Assembly (NCBI GenBank): GCA_020796225.1
Contig: CM036754.1
Coordinates: forward strand, 46,246,084-46,310,083
Reading direction: 5' to 3'
DNA: 64,000 bases
From: Arion vulgaris
Lineage: Eukaryota; Mollusca; Gastropoda; Stylommatophora; Arionidae
This document shows, piece by piece, positions 16,712 through 29,600 of the stretch. Within the stretch, counting starts at the first letter, position 1; every line of letters starts with the position of its first letter. The notes under the pieces are model-generated. The model was not told the origin of the DNA and searched no databases. It saw only the letters and a list, made by a program, of their open reading frames with translations. The translations under genes and the position numbers were made by a program.

Positions 16712-17118
16712 ATGACTAAAGATATAAAGCAAATTGAATGCATTTGAAAATAGATGTTTAGAAAAATAAACGAACACAAAATGGAACGAATTCATGAGAA
16801 GTGATGAAATTAGAGAAATGTCTGGTCAACTACTAGTGACAACTGTTATAAGAAGAAGAATATGGAGATATGTTGGGCACACTTTGAGAAGAAATGATCA
16901 GCGAATATATCAAACCAGGCACTGAAGTGGAATACAAAGGGTTCAAGAAAGAGAGGACGACCTAAGGAGACCATGAAACGAACTTTGTTGAGAGAGGCAA
17001 GAAATACCAGTCTCAGTTCCATGGAGGAGATTGGGCGAGTTGCCTGGGATACAGCGGTATGGACAAATTGCTTGCAGGTCCTATGTAACGTATAATGTTA
17101 CAAGAGGAATTATTATTA
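16712..17118 (+). pseudogene. LINE fragment, C-terminal end of reverse-transcriptase ORF
   Basis: Broken frames encode a typical non-LTR ORF C-terminus: the block RRRIWRYVGHTLRRNDQRI (compare the family signature RRWRWIGHVLRR), then a basic RGRPK-like stretch, then the A-x-D-x-x-W-type terminal block. It ends in a short (ATT)n tail, as LINE 3' ends often do. Several stops and shifts make it dead. It lies between the 39-bp array and the gene A promoter region and has no counterpart upstream of gene B, so it probably inserted after the duplication. A related 3' end is at 47,405-47,520 on the minus strand. Confidence 0.75.
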
Positions 17119-17569
17119 TTGTACACATTCGTCATGATTATGTGTGTGTCACACGTCTGACCTATCAACATAAAACAAACGTCAATAACTAGACGCTTAG
17201 ATATGGCTTGGTAAAGTAAAAGGCAATTTATCTCGTATATTGGTAAAGTAGTAATTCAAGATTACAAGCAGTAGCAAGCGGGAGGACTTATCTCACTTCC
17301 CGTCTGTCGATAAGACTAGACACAAATCCAGGGTTGCCACTTCAAGTTTACATAATACTTCAAGGATTACAAACAAAGGCTAGAAATAGTAACTTGATAT
17401 CTCGTGACTTATTGTTCTTTGATTTTTATAAACTAGAATTCGTATTTAAGCCGGTAATTCGTCTGTAGCTGACGTACAGCTTGATACAACAAGCATGCTA
17501 GCAAGGTAAAAGTCTCAAATAATAATCATTAAGTAGATATTGACTGAAGGCGAAAGTTGACCAAGCTCT
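17119..17569 (+). promoter_or_regulatory. FReD gene A 5' flank, conserved with gene B
   Basis: This block aligns almost throughout with 53,907-54,368 upstream of gene B, although neighbouring sequence differs. A TATA-like TATTTAAG at 17,443-17,450, followed by CCGGTAATT, lies 127 bp before the ATG and is matched by TATTTAAG at 54,247-54,254, 122 bp before the gene B ATG. Transcription start and 5' UTR are not determinable here. Promoter role is inference from position and paralogue conservation. Confidence 0.55.
17443..17450 (+). promoter_or_regulatory. TATA-like box, FReD gene A
   Basis: TATTTAAG inside a stretch identical between the two paralogous 5' flanks (TATTTAAGCCGGTAATT). Confidence 0.45.
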
Positions 17570-17696
17570 ATGGCTGGATTTGCTCATTCAATGATAGTAG
17601 TTCTGCTACTATTTAGCTGCAACGTTTCACTGATTCAGGGTAGACCTGGCGAGAACACAAAGGTGCTCAACCATGCAGATGTCACTAGATATCCAG
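17570..17696 (+). CDS. FReD gene A exon 1 (signal peptide and linker)
   Basis: ATG at 17570, then 42 codons plus one base; donor CCAG|GTACGT. It encodes the signal peptide and the linker ending in RYP. Start chosen because the hydrophobic core follows directly and the gene B exon 1 is the same length with 4 of 42 residues different. Confidence 0.9.
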
Positions 17697-20600
17697 GTAC
17701 GTTTTACTGAAATCAAAATAAATATCTTTGATACTTTGTTAAATTGACTATTTAAAAATATATATAGTGTGTGAAGTGTGAGCACTCACTTGACTCACTG
17801 ACTGAGTGACTATCAGAGATCATGATAGATTAAGATAGATAGAGTACATAGTGATAGTAAGTAAGTACTGAGTGCACTAACACAAGTCATTACCCTCTTC
17901 TTCTGTTCTTCCTGAATACCCGTTATATTTGCTGCATGCTTGGATGAGGTTGTCCTTTGTCTTTGCTCATCTAACAAATGGTTAATTGTATTAATATATT
18001 ATTATTATATGTGTAAATGTACATGTACAGTTTGAGTTAACAGTTAGATCTGTAAGTGTTAGCTGTTCCTCGTCACAGCATCATATATGATTATGATATA
18101 TCTACTATCATTACTGCATTTTTAGGTTCAGATTTGTCTTCCCTCTCTGAGTCTCTGTTTGCTTAGGCAGTTTGCAATGATGTATCATGTTACCAGGACC
18201 ACTATTTGGAAGTGGAGTTTTTACTTGGTCAACTCTGGCTTTCTCTCTGTCATCTTATTTACTGTATCTACTATCTCAGGGCCCATAGTGGGGTCGATAT
18301 CTTAGTCCTCCCCATACCCTGCATCCTCCCCCATACCCCTTCATCGTCCTCTCTTCTAGGTCCCTTGATCCATACTGAACATGTATCTTAGCCTCCCCAG
18401 ACCAGGATTCATTCTGAAGATGTATTGTAGCTTCCAGAACACAAAATTCATACGGACAATGTAACTTAATATAAAATGTGATCATACATGTTGTCTACAG
18501 ATTGTACCTCCTTGCTGAAAGCTGGATACAATATCTCAGGAGTCTACAGACTGACTTTCAACAACACAGACATCCGGGTATGTGTTTTCTCTGTCAGTTC
18601 TTCAATATCTATCAGTAGTATTTGGTTTATGATATCTATGCTATGTTTGTCTTCTGCATGAGAACTATCCATTCTAAGAAGATAAAGCGTTACTTCTTCT
18701 TCTTCTTTTGTCGTCACACTGCTACCGGGCTGTTGCCCAGTGTCGTGATTTTCTGTTTTTGTCTTGCGCTGTTCTGTGGCTTGTGTGATTGTTATCTTTG
18801 CTCTTTCACATGATTCTGCTACGCCATCTAACCATCTTTTCCGTGGTCTTCCTCTTGCCTTCTTTCCCGATGTTCTGTTGTAGAAGACTCTGTATACTGT
18901 GGAGTCTGGATGCATTCTTATTAAGTGCCAAACCACTTCATTCTTTGTTTATCTATGTAATTCAAGCACGGTTTGTGCCAACTTTCTTTCTTATGCTGAT
19001 GTTAGTGATTCTGTCTTTTCTTGTGTTGTTGGTAACTTTTCGCAGGCAACGCATTTCACATGTAGTTATTTTTGTGACTGCCTTTGATCAATGTCCATGT
19101 GTGGCTCTGGTAACACAAGTAGGTATAAAAATGCTGTTGATCATCTGTTGCTTAGCTGCCTGTGAAATTTTGGGTGCCTTAACAATGGGGCTAGCTGGTA
19201 GGTTACAACATTTGCTTTTTGTACTCTAGCCTATATCTCTCTATCTAGTCTTCCGTCTTCTGTGAGTATTCCGTCTGCTTCCTAAGTATTTGAATTCTTT
19301 CACTTGGTTTATTTTAGTGCATTGACATGGATGTCTAGATTAGTATGTTTTCTTCCCATATTCATTATTTCTGTTTTAGTGTTGTTGATTTTCATGTCAT
19401 GTTTCACACAATTATTGTTCAAAGTGTCAATATGATGTTGTAGATCTTGTTCATTTTGATGTATCAGGCACTGTTACTGTAGAATAATAAACATTATTTA
19501 TTCTCTGAGGCTGTTGTCATCATCACTTGCGATGGACAGCCATTATTATTTATGATATATGTTCCCGATTATTATGTAGATTCTTTCAATAGTCAGTTCC
19601 CCCAATATTTTGAAGTTTTCCTGAAAAATCTATATGTTCTCCAGTAGTATATAGGTTCTTCCGTAGTACGTATTTTGTTATATATGTTCCTACAATATAG
19701 AACTGAGCTCAGCAAGGTTTCTGCCAACAATAGTGCTACACTCCAGTGAGCACCATCACATTGTTGAATCCCAGCTAACGAGAAGGCAAACAGACTCGCA
19801 ACGAAGGGAGGAGAATGTGAACGCGATGACTATCACACACTCGACAGACAAGGACAGACAATCATCTTCCAACTCAGGACAGGACATAACAGACTGAATA
19901 AACACACAGGCTACAATTATCTACATCCTCTCTGTGTATGTGCATGCAAGAATTCCTGGTCAAATGTGGCGTAGCTAAACAAAAGAACTTTACTAGTAGC
20001 CAAAGAAGAATAGTAAACCAACAGAAAATCAGTATCTTTAGTCACCATACGCTGAGAGACATACTGAGGAGGAGATCTAAGCATTTAGTCACCATACGCT
20101 GAGAGACATACTGAGGAGGAGATCTGAGCATTTATGGACTAATTGGTTTGATGTGAACTAATGATGATCTGACGACTGAAACTAAACTATTTATGTTCCT
20201 ACATTATTATGTATGTTCTATGCTTATTTTTACATTATTCTGTATGTTCTATGCTTGTTTTTACATTATTATGTATGTTCTATGCTTGTTTTTACATTAT
20301 TCTGTATGTTCTATGCTTGTTTTTACATTATTCTGTATGTTCTATGCTTCTTTTTACATTATTCTGTATGTTATATGCTTGTTCCTACATTATTCTGTAT
20401 GTTCTTTGCTTGTTTTTACATTATTCTGTATGTTCTATGCTTGTTTTTACATTATTCTGTATGTTCTATGCTTGTTCCTACATTATTCTGTATGTTCTAT
20501 GCTTGTTCCTACATTATTCTGTATGTTCTATGCTTGTTTTTACATTATTCTGTATGTTCTATGCTTGTTCCTACATTATTCTGTATGTTCTATGCTTTTC

Positions 20601-23600
20601 CAAAACAATCTACAGATATCTTGTGAGTTCATTGATGGGAATGCTTTCACCGTGATACTCAGACGTTTGAGCAATAACATCTCATTCATACAGACTTGGA
20701 CAACCTATGAGAATGGCTTTGGAAATCCAGAAGATAACTACTGGTCAGGACTTGCATACATTTATTTCCTTACACTTCAAGGTTAGAACAGAATAATAGC
20801 CTACATTGTAGCCCTTTCTTTGTGATTGTTCTTCTGTAACCACTTTCTCTTATATAGCCACTTTCTCTATATAGCCATCCAATCTCTGCCATATGTGATT
20901 GTTCTTCTGTAACCACTTTCTCTTATATAACCATACCAATCTCTGCCATATGTGAATGTTCTTCTGTAACCACTTTCTCTTATATAACCATACCAATCTC
21001 TGCCATATGTGATTGTTCTTCTGTAACCACTTTCTCTTATATAACCATACCAATCTCTGCCATATGTGATTGTTCTTCTGTAACCACTTTCTCTTATATA
21101 ACCATACCAATCTCTGTCATATGTGAATGTTCTCTTGTAACCTTCTTCGAACGCCCGCTGTCACTTCAGGCGGAAGTCATGACGCCTGGTATGTGCTTTT
21201 GACCGAGTTCTGTATGGGGCCTACTTATCGTTTGTCAGTGTCCTCAACATGCGGTCAGCCATCACTGTCTTCAGATGTACTTGAAGATTAGATCCTTCAA
21301 GTGTGATCCTTACAAGAAACCTGTTGTCCACGAAACACTTGCCTTGTGTCCTCGTAACATCGGTACTTTAACGGCCGGTGTGATTAGTGAAGTTGAATTT
21401 CTATCGGATTTCCTGCCTTTGGTGAGGTCGTTGCTACACATCATATGATAACCACTCTTTAATGATCTTTAATGCCGTATATTTGGGCTTGGATCTACGA
21501 CAAAGAACATTTACTACTTTGCTGACTGTGTGATGTCGTTTCGGTTTAGGAGCATTCTCAACCCTTCTAGGACTAGTCATCGGAGCGGTCACTTTTCTTG
21601 TATCCATTGCTCTTCAACGATCATTTTTCACCGTATATTCGGGTTTTATGATCTGCGCCTAAGAAGGATATTATCTACAGTATGCATCCTCTTTGACTAT
21701 GTGAGGTCATTCCCGATTAGAAACATTCTCTCTGTCATTGGAGTCACCACATGTGCTGTTGCGAAAACGATAATTTTTGACTGTTTTATTGGCCTTATAT
21801 GATCTGAGCCATGGTGTTTGGACATCCCTTACTCGATGTAGGATGATCGGCGTCCGAAAAGTATCGCCCTTCGTCAGTGCATGGGCTTGTACCAGACAAG
21901 CCTTTACATTATCGGCCTTGCTTTTCTATCCACAGTGACTTTATTCATGAAAAGGAGTATTCTCAGCCATTTCAGAGCGTGTGTCGGCACTTGGCAATTT
22001 ACAATGTCTACTCTGCATTTTCATGTCCCTGGGAAACACTGGACTGGGACTGCCCACCGACATTCTAGAGGGTCTTTTCATTCGGCGCTAGCAACGCAAC
22101 TGAAATTTTGCTCTCTCAAATATCTCCCGACCCAGTTCTTCCAGGGATATTAGCACAACAGTACCGTGCTCAGTTCTTCCAGGGATATTAGCACAACAGT
22201 ACCGTGCTCAGTTGTTCCAGGGATATTAGCACAACAGTACCGTGCTCAGTTCTTCCAGGGATATTAGCACAACAGTACCATGCTCAGTTGTTCCAGGGGG
22301 AGCAATTTCATTAGGCACAAGAGCGCAACTTTAGGGTTGGCGCTCATCCAACCTTACCCACTAAACATATCTGCACTTGGCCTCTGATACAGTTTGCTGC
22401 AATCTTCCCTTGTGTCGTCACGATACATTACACATCGTTCTCATGGATTCTTGCCCCACAGCTAGCATATTTAGTGCTGCTATTGACTCCGGAAGAGTTG
22501 GTTTTTGTTTCCAGACGACTCATGCGCTACTGTTTCTGCGTTTGCCTTGCATTTGTGCAACTTTTCATCTGACCTCGGCCAGGAGATACGTGCATTTTAT
22601 TTAAGGTTTTTGGCCTGTAGTACGTTTCTGTGCTTGCACTACTACCACTACCTGTAGCTATCCCTCGATCCCTACCCGCTTAGCCAGACTGGATTCTCTG
22701 TTTTCAGGGTCACCATGTGGAGGTGGGGTAGGATCTTGATTAGTGCAAGCTCACTAAACCTGGTGCCACGTTGCCCCTTGACTGCGCCTTTGACCCCTCT
22801 TGTAACCAATTTCTCTGATATAGCCACAAGAGTCTGTCATATATATATGTTTCTTGTACCATTTTAACCCCGATTGGAGCATAGACCCTCAACCAACTTA
22901 GATCAAGTCTTCCTACCTATCTGTAGCTATCTCTTGCTGCTCCCTTCATGCCTTTAGTAAATCATTAATCTCTGTTTCCAGATATGGGCATCCACATACA
23001 TTTTTCCAGATTGGGGGTGGGGAGATGAATTAAAAGAATGTTACTTGGTAGTTTACAACGTGGAAATGGAGAAGACCAGATTAGCATGAAACCGTTTTAT
23101 CAAAAAGTCATTTTCCAGGGGATCAAAATTGCCCACCATTGCCATTATGTGCAGACACCCATGCCTCCAAATCTTTTCTCTGTATTTTTTACATTCTCTA
23201 TCTTTTATTTTCTCTGCAGGTTCCATGAAAGGGCCATTTCTTGCTATATTCCCCTTGGGTTTTCTCAAGTTGTGTCCTGTCCATGATCTGCGTCTTTTCT
23301 TTACCTCTTGGTTCACTGCAATTTGTCTCGTTCTCTCCAAAAGTTCCTTATTTTTGACAATGTATCACAGATATGGGCACAGATATGGACAATATATCAC
23401 AGATATGGGCACAGATATGGACAATGTATCACAGATATGGGCACAGATATGGACAATATATCACAGATATGGGCACAGATATGGACAATGTATCACAGAT
23501 ATGGGCACAGATATGGACAATATATCACAGATATGGGCACAGATATGGACAATATATCACAGATATGGGCACAGATATGGACAATATATCACAGATATGG

Positions 23601-26600
23601 GCACAGATATGGACAATATATCACAGATATGGGCATTTAGGGATTTATTGTCTAATTGTATTTTATTGGGATTTATGTCTGCCATATAAAAAGTGAATTT
23701 CTTCCCTTCTGGTGCATCCTTTGCTTGATAAAGACCTTTTGGTTGAAACCTTGCTATATATTGTTATTGTACTTTGTAAAACTACAGTACTTTGTTTTTA
23801 CTTGTTTTGCCATTGCTAGTTTTACTGCAGTCTTCCCTTATATCCACAATATATCAGTAAATCAGTAACTTGTTGACAAAAGGCTGAGTTATAATCTTTG
23901 ATGTGTTTAATTTTAACTGGGTTAACTAACCTACAATACTCTGATACAAGTTTAACTCTCACAATCTCAAGTAACCTGTAATGTGATCGGCATAGATGAT
24001 GAGAGAAATATTTCAAGGTAATATATGCCTGTGTGGTGCCGGGGCCCGCAAGGATAGAAAGATTAGTACCACTGCGACCTACAAGGCATGTCATACGAGA
24101 TGACTGCAGTAGGACCTAGGGAAGCTACCTAGTAAATAAAAAGCATAGCAGAAATCGGATGTGCTGGTCTACTTGTAGACGCATAACTGGCACAACGTAC
24201 AATCACTCTTAGACTCAGATCACATACAAATCACAAAGAGTGGTTAACAAGTGGTTGATATGGAGCGTTCAAAGAAGAAGATTATAAAAACGGGTAGCAA
24301 TTACTTGTTCATACAACCAGTCAGTTTTGTACCTACCAGTTGGGATGTTAAAATCTTAGCTATTGATATCAAGTATTTCTCTGTGGATATTGTTTCTCTG
24401 TGGATATCTTATCTATTGATATCAAGTATTTCTCTGTGGCTATTGTTTCTCTGTGGATATCTTAGCTATTGATATCAAGTATTTCTCTGTGGCTATTGTT
24501 TCTCTGTGGATATCTTAGCTATTGATATCAAGTATTTCTCTGTGGATATTGTTTCTCTGTGGATATCTTAGCTATTGATATCAAGTATTTCTCTGTGGCT
24601 ATTATTTCTCTGTGGATATCTTAGCTATTGATATCAAGTATTTCTCTGTGGCTATTATTTCTCTGTGGATATCTGAGCTATTGATATCAAGTATTTCTCT
24701 GTGGCTATTGTTTCTCTGTGGATATCTGAGCTATTGATATCAAGTATTTCTCTGTGGCTATTGTTTCTCTGTGGATATCTGAGCTATTGATATCAAGTAT
24801 TTCTCTGTGGCTATTGTTTCTCTGTGGATATCTGAGCTATTGATATCAAGTATTTCTCTGTGGCTATTGTTTCTCTGTGGATATCTTAGCTATTGATATC
24901 AAGTATTTCTCTGTGGCTATTATTTCTCTGTGGATATCTGAGCTATTGATATCAAGTATTTCTCTGTGGATATTGTTTCTCTGTGGATATCTTAGCTATT
25001 GATATCAAGTATTTCTCTGTGGATATTGTTTCTCTGTGGATATCTTAGCTATTGATATCAAGTATTTCTCTGTGGCTATTATTTCTCTGTGGATATCTGA
25101 GCTATTGATATCAAGTATTTCTCTGTGGCTATTGTTTCTCTGTGGATATCTGAGCTATTGATATCAAGTATTTCTCTGTGGCTATTGTTTCTCTGTGGAT
25201 ATCTTAGCTATTGATATCAAGTATTTCTCTGTGGATATTGTTTCTCTGTGGATATCTTAGCTATTGATATCAAGTATTTCTCTGTGGATATTGTTTCTCT
25301 GTGGATATCTTAGCTATTGATATCAAGTATTTCTCTGTGGCTATTATTTCTCTGTGGATATCTGAGCTATTGATATCAAGTATTTCTCTGTGGCTATTGT
25401 TTCTCTGTGGATATCTGAGCTATTGATATCAAGTATTTCTCTGTGGCTATTGTTTCTCTGTGGATATCTGAGCTATTGATATCAAGTATTTCTCTGTGGC
25501 TATTGTTTCTCTGTGGATATCTGAGCTATTGATATCAAGTATTTCTCTGTGGCTATTGTTTCTCTGTGGATATCTTAGCTATTGATATCAAGTATTTCTC
25601 TGTGGCTATTATTTCTCTGTGGATATCTGAGCTATTGATATCAAGTATTTCTCTGTGGATATTGTTTCTCTGTGGATATCTTAGCTATTGATATCAAGTA
25701 TTTCTCTGTGGATATTGTTTCTCTGTGGATATCTTAGCTATTGATATCAAGTATTTCTCTGTGGCTATTATTTCTCTGTGGATATCTGAGCTATTGATAT
25801 CAAGTATTTCTCTGTGGCTATTGTTTCTCTGTGGATATCTGAGCTATTGATATCAAGTATTTCTCTGTGGCTATTGTTTCTCTGTGGATATCTGAGCTAT
25901 TGATATCAAGTATTTCTCTGTGGCTATTGTTTCTCTGTGGATATCTGAGCTATTGATATCAAGTATTTCTCTGTGGCTATTATTTCTCTGTGGATATCTT
26001 AGCTATTGATATCAAGTATTTCTCTGTGGCTATTATTTCTCTGTGGATATCTTAGCTATTGATATCAAGTATTTCTCTGTGGCTATTATTTCTCTGTGGA
26101 TATCTGAGCTATTGATATCAAGTATTTCTCTGTGGATATTGTTTCTCTGTGGATATCTTAGCTATTGATATCAAGTATTTCTCTGTGGATATTGTTTCTC
26201 TGTGGATATCTTAGCTATTGATATCAAGTATTTCTCTGTGGCTATTATTTCTCTGTGGATATCTGAGCTATTGATATCAAGTATTTCTCTGTGGCTATTG
26301 TTTCTCTGTGGATATCTGAGCTATTGATATCAAGTATTTCTTGTGCTATTGTTTCTCTGTGGATATCTGAGCTATTGATATCAAGTATTTCTCTGTGGCT
26401 ATTGTTTCTCTGTGGATATCTGAGCTATTGATATCAAGTATTTCTCTGTGGCTATTATTTCTCTGTGGATATCTGAGCTATTGATATCAAGTATTTCTCT
26501 GTGGCTATTATTTCTCTGTGGATTTCTTAGCTATTGATATCAAGTATTTCTCTGTGGCTATTATTTCTCTGTGGATATCTGAGCTATTGATATCAAGTAT

Positions 26601-29600
26601 TTCTCTGTGGCTATTATTTCTCTGTGGATATCTTAGCTATTGATATCAAGTATTTCTCTGTGGCTATTATTTCTCTGTGGATATCTGAGCTATTGATATC
26701 AAGTATTTCTCTGTGGCTATTATTTCTCTGTGGATATCTTAGCTATTGATATCAAGTATTTCTCTGTGGCTATTATTTCTCTGTGGATATCTTAGCTATT
26801 GATATCAAGTATTTCTCTGTGGATATCTGAGCTATTGATATCAAGTATTTCTCTGTGGCTATTATTTCTCTGTGGATATCTGAGCTATTGATATCAAGTA
26901 TTTCTCTGTGGATATCTGAGCTATTGATATCAAGTATTTCTCTGTGGATTTGCTTTGCGTTCTGAAGTGTGTGGGTTCGAATCCGGACCACGCCGTTCTG
27001 TTTACAAGTACATTTTTCCCAGAGACCCTAGGATTGTTGCCGAGTGTGTGCTTGGCATGTGATGAGCCACTTCTGCGAGAGGTACAGAGCTATATGGGGT
27101 AAAACTCGTGCAATGAAGTCAATCCTTCATCTGTAGATCCTTTTATCTAGTATTTTAGACTGGTTTATTTTTTGACGTAGTTCCCTCTTGATATTTTTTA
27201 TTTCAGTTCTTACTTTTTCAAAATCTGTATTTTATCTTTCTTCTTCAACAGCTGTATATCAACTACTTGTCAAAGCATTCTATGTGATCTGAGCGATTGT
27301 TTTATTTTATCTTTCTTCTTTGACAGCTCTATATCAACTACTTGTCAAAGCATTCTATGTGATCTGAGAGATTGTGATCTGAGAGATTGTGATCTCAGAG
27401 ATTGTGATATGAGAGATTGTGATATGAGAGATTGTGATCTGAGAGATTGTGATATGAGAGATTGTGATCTGAGAGATTGTGATATGAGAGATTGTGATAT
27501 GAGAGATTGTGATATGAGAGATTGTGATATGAGAGATTGTGATCTGAGAGATTGTGATATGAGAGATTGTGATATGAGAGATTGTGATATGAGAGATTGT
27601 GATATGAGAGATTGTGATATGAGAGATTGTGATATGAGAGATTGTGATATGAGAGATTGTGATATGAGAGATTGTATGTTGTGCTATCGATGATCTGAGA
27701 GATTGTATGTTGTGCTATCGATGATATGAGAGATTGTGATATGAGAGATTGTATGTTGTGCTAGCGATGATATGAGAGATGGTATGTTGTGCTAGCGATG
27801 ATATGAGAGATTGTATGTTGTGCTAGCGATGATATGAGAGATTGTATGTTGTGCTAGCGATGTATGAGGAGATTGTATGTTGTGCTAGCGATGATATGAG
27901 AGATTGTGATCTGAGAGATTGTGATATGAGAGATTGTATGTTGTGCTAGCGATGATATGAGAGATTGTATGTTGTGCTAGCGATGATATGAGAGATTGTA
28001 TGTTGTGCTAGCGATGATATGAGAGATTGTATGTTGTGCTAGCGATGATATGAGAGATTGTATGTTGTGCTAGCGATGATATGAGAGATTGTATGTTGTG
28101 CTAGCGATGATATGAGAGATTGTATGTTGTGCTAGCGATGATATGAGAGATTGTATGTTGTGCTAGCGATGATATGAGAGATTGTATGTTGTGCTATCGA
28201 TGATATGAGAGATTGTATGAGAGATTGTATGTTGTGCTATCGATGCGCCTATAAGTAGGCCAGAACATCCAATTTATGTGGTATGTTTTATTTACTAGGT
28301 AACTTCCCTAGGCCCATACCTCAGTCGACTCTTAAGGCCAATGAGAAGATAAGTTTAAGATGTCATAGACGAGTTAAGCATGGTTGTGGCAGTCACTGGA
28401 GATCTCTCGCAGGACAGGGAGTTAGAGCTGCTGTCATGGGAGCAACAGTGACTAGCTCTAGATAATTATGATGAAAATCATATTTTAGTAAATGTTCCGT
28501 TTATATCCAAGTAGTATAATTTAGCAAATGTTCCGTTTATATCCAAGTAGTATAATTTAGTAAATGTTCCGTTTATATCCAAGTAGTATAATTTAGTAAA
28601 TGTTCCGTTTATATCCAAGTAGTATAATTTAGTAAATGTTCCGTTTATATCCAAGTAGTATAATTTAGTAAATGTTCCGTTTATATCCAAGTAGTATAAT
28701 TTAGCAAATGTTCCGTTTATATCCAAGTAGTATAATTTAGCAAATGTTCCGTTTATATCCAAGTAGTATAATTTAGCAAATGTTCCGTTTATATCCAAGT
28801 AGTATAATTTAGCAAATGTTCCGTTTATATCCAAGTAGTATAATTTAGCAAATGTTCCGTTTATATCCAAGTAGTATAATTTAGCAAATGTTTCATTTAT
28901 ATCCAAGTAGTATAATTTAGCAAATGTTCCGTTTATATCCAAGTAGTATAATTTAGCAAATGTTCCGTTTATATCCAAGTAGTATAATTTAGCAAATGTT
29001 CCGTTTATATCCAAGTAGTATAATTTAGCAAATGTTCCGTTTATATCCAAGTAGTATAATTTAGCAAATGTTTCATTGTTGTCCAAATATGAAAATCTTT
29101 TATTTCTGTGCTCCTAACAGGCAACAACAATTTGCAAATATACATGGAAGACTGGTATGGCAATGGTCACACTGTATTGTATTCCGACTTTTACTTGGAG
29201 GATAGTTCTACCAGATACAGGCTACATGTTGGAGAATACCAAGGTATATCCCATTCCCAAACAAACTTCTTAATTGGCAAACATATTCGTTCATAATCCT
29301 TTTGATAGTCTGAAAATCAGTCCCAATACAGTAGGAGAAATAAGATTAATATATACGGCAGTTGTGTGTTATCAACTTTATTATACGGTTTGGTGTGAGT
29401 CAGATTTGACATCATTCTACAGTATAACTCCAGATATGGTACTTTAAAGTGAGATTTTCTGTTTGTTAAATGTTGCAGTTAGTTGTCTATTGTCTTTCCC
29501 CATGTGGATGATAGAATTGGTTGTCCACTCTTGCCGTTAAGCGTAGGGGTGGGAGCTTTAATTTGCATTCTAGGGTCAGATGAGTCGCCTTTGTGTTATA

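Noticed and set aside
20193..20786. 197-codon ORF joining a 31-bp array to exon 3
   Set aside because: Only 20,616-20,781 is exon. The upstream part is the intronic array, and gene B shows the acceptor at the same point.
21530..22604. Short ORFs of 60-90 codons in the gene A intron 3 insertion
   Set aside because: No domain signatures or matching frames in the related copies at 48.6 or 51 kb.
23129..23696. 186-codon plus-strand ORF with YHRYGHRYGQ repeats
   Set aside because: Read-through of the 32-bp array in intron 3.
27409..27693. 94-codon ORF MRDCD/LRDCD repeats
   Set aside because: 15-bp simple repeat in an intron; artefact of unit length divisible by 3.
28478..29086. 202-codon minus-strand ORF of INGTFAKLYYLD repeats
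   Set aside because: 36-bp intronic array read through; orientation opposite to the gene.
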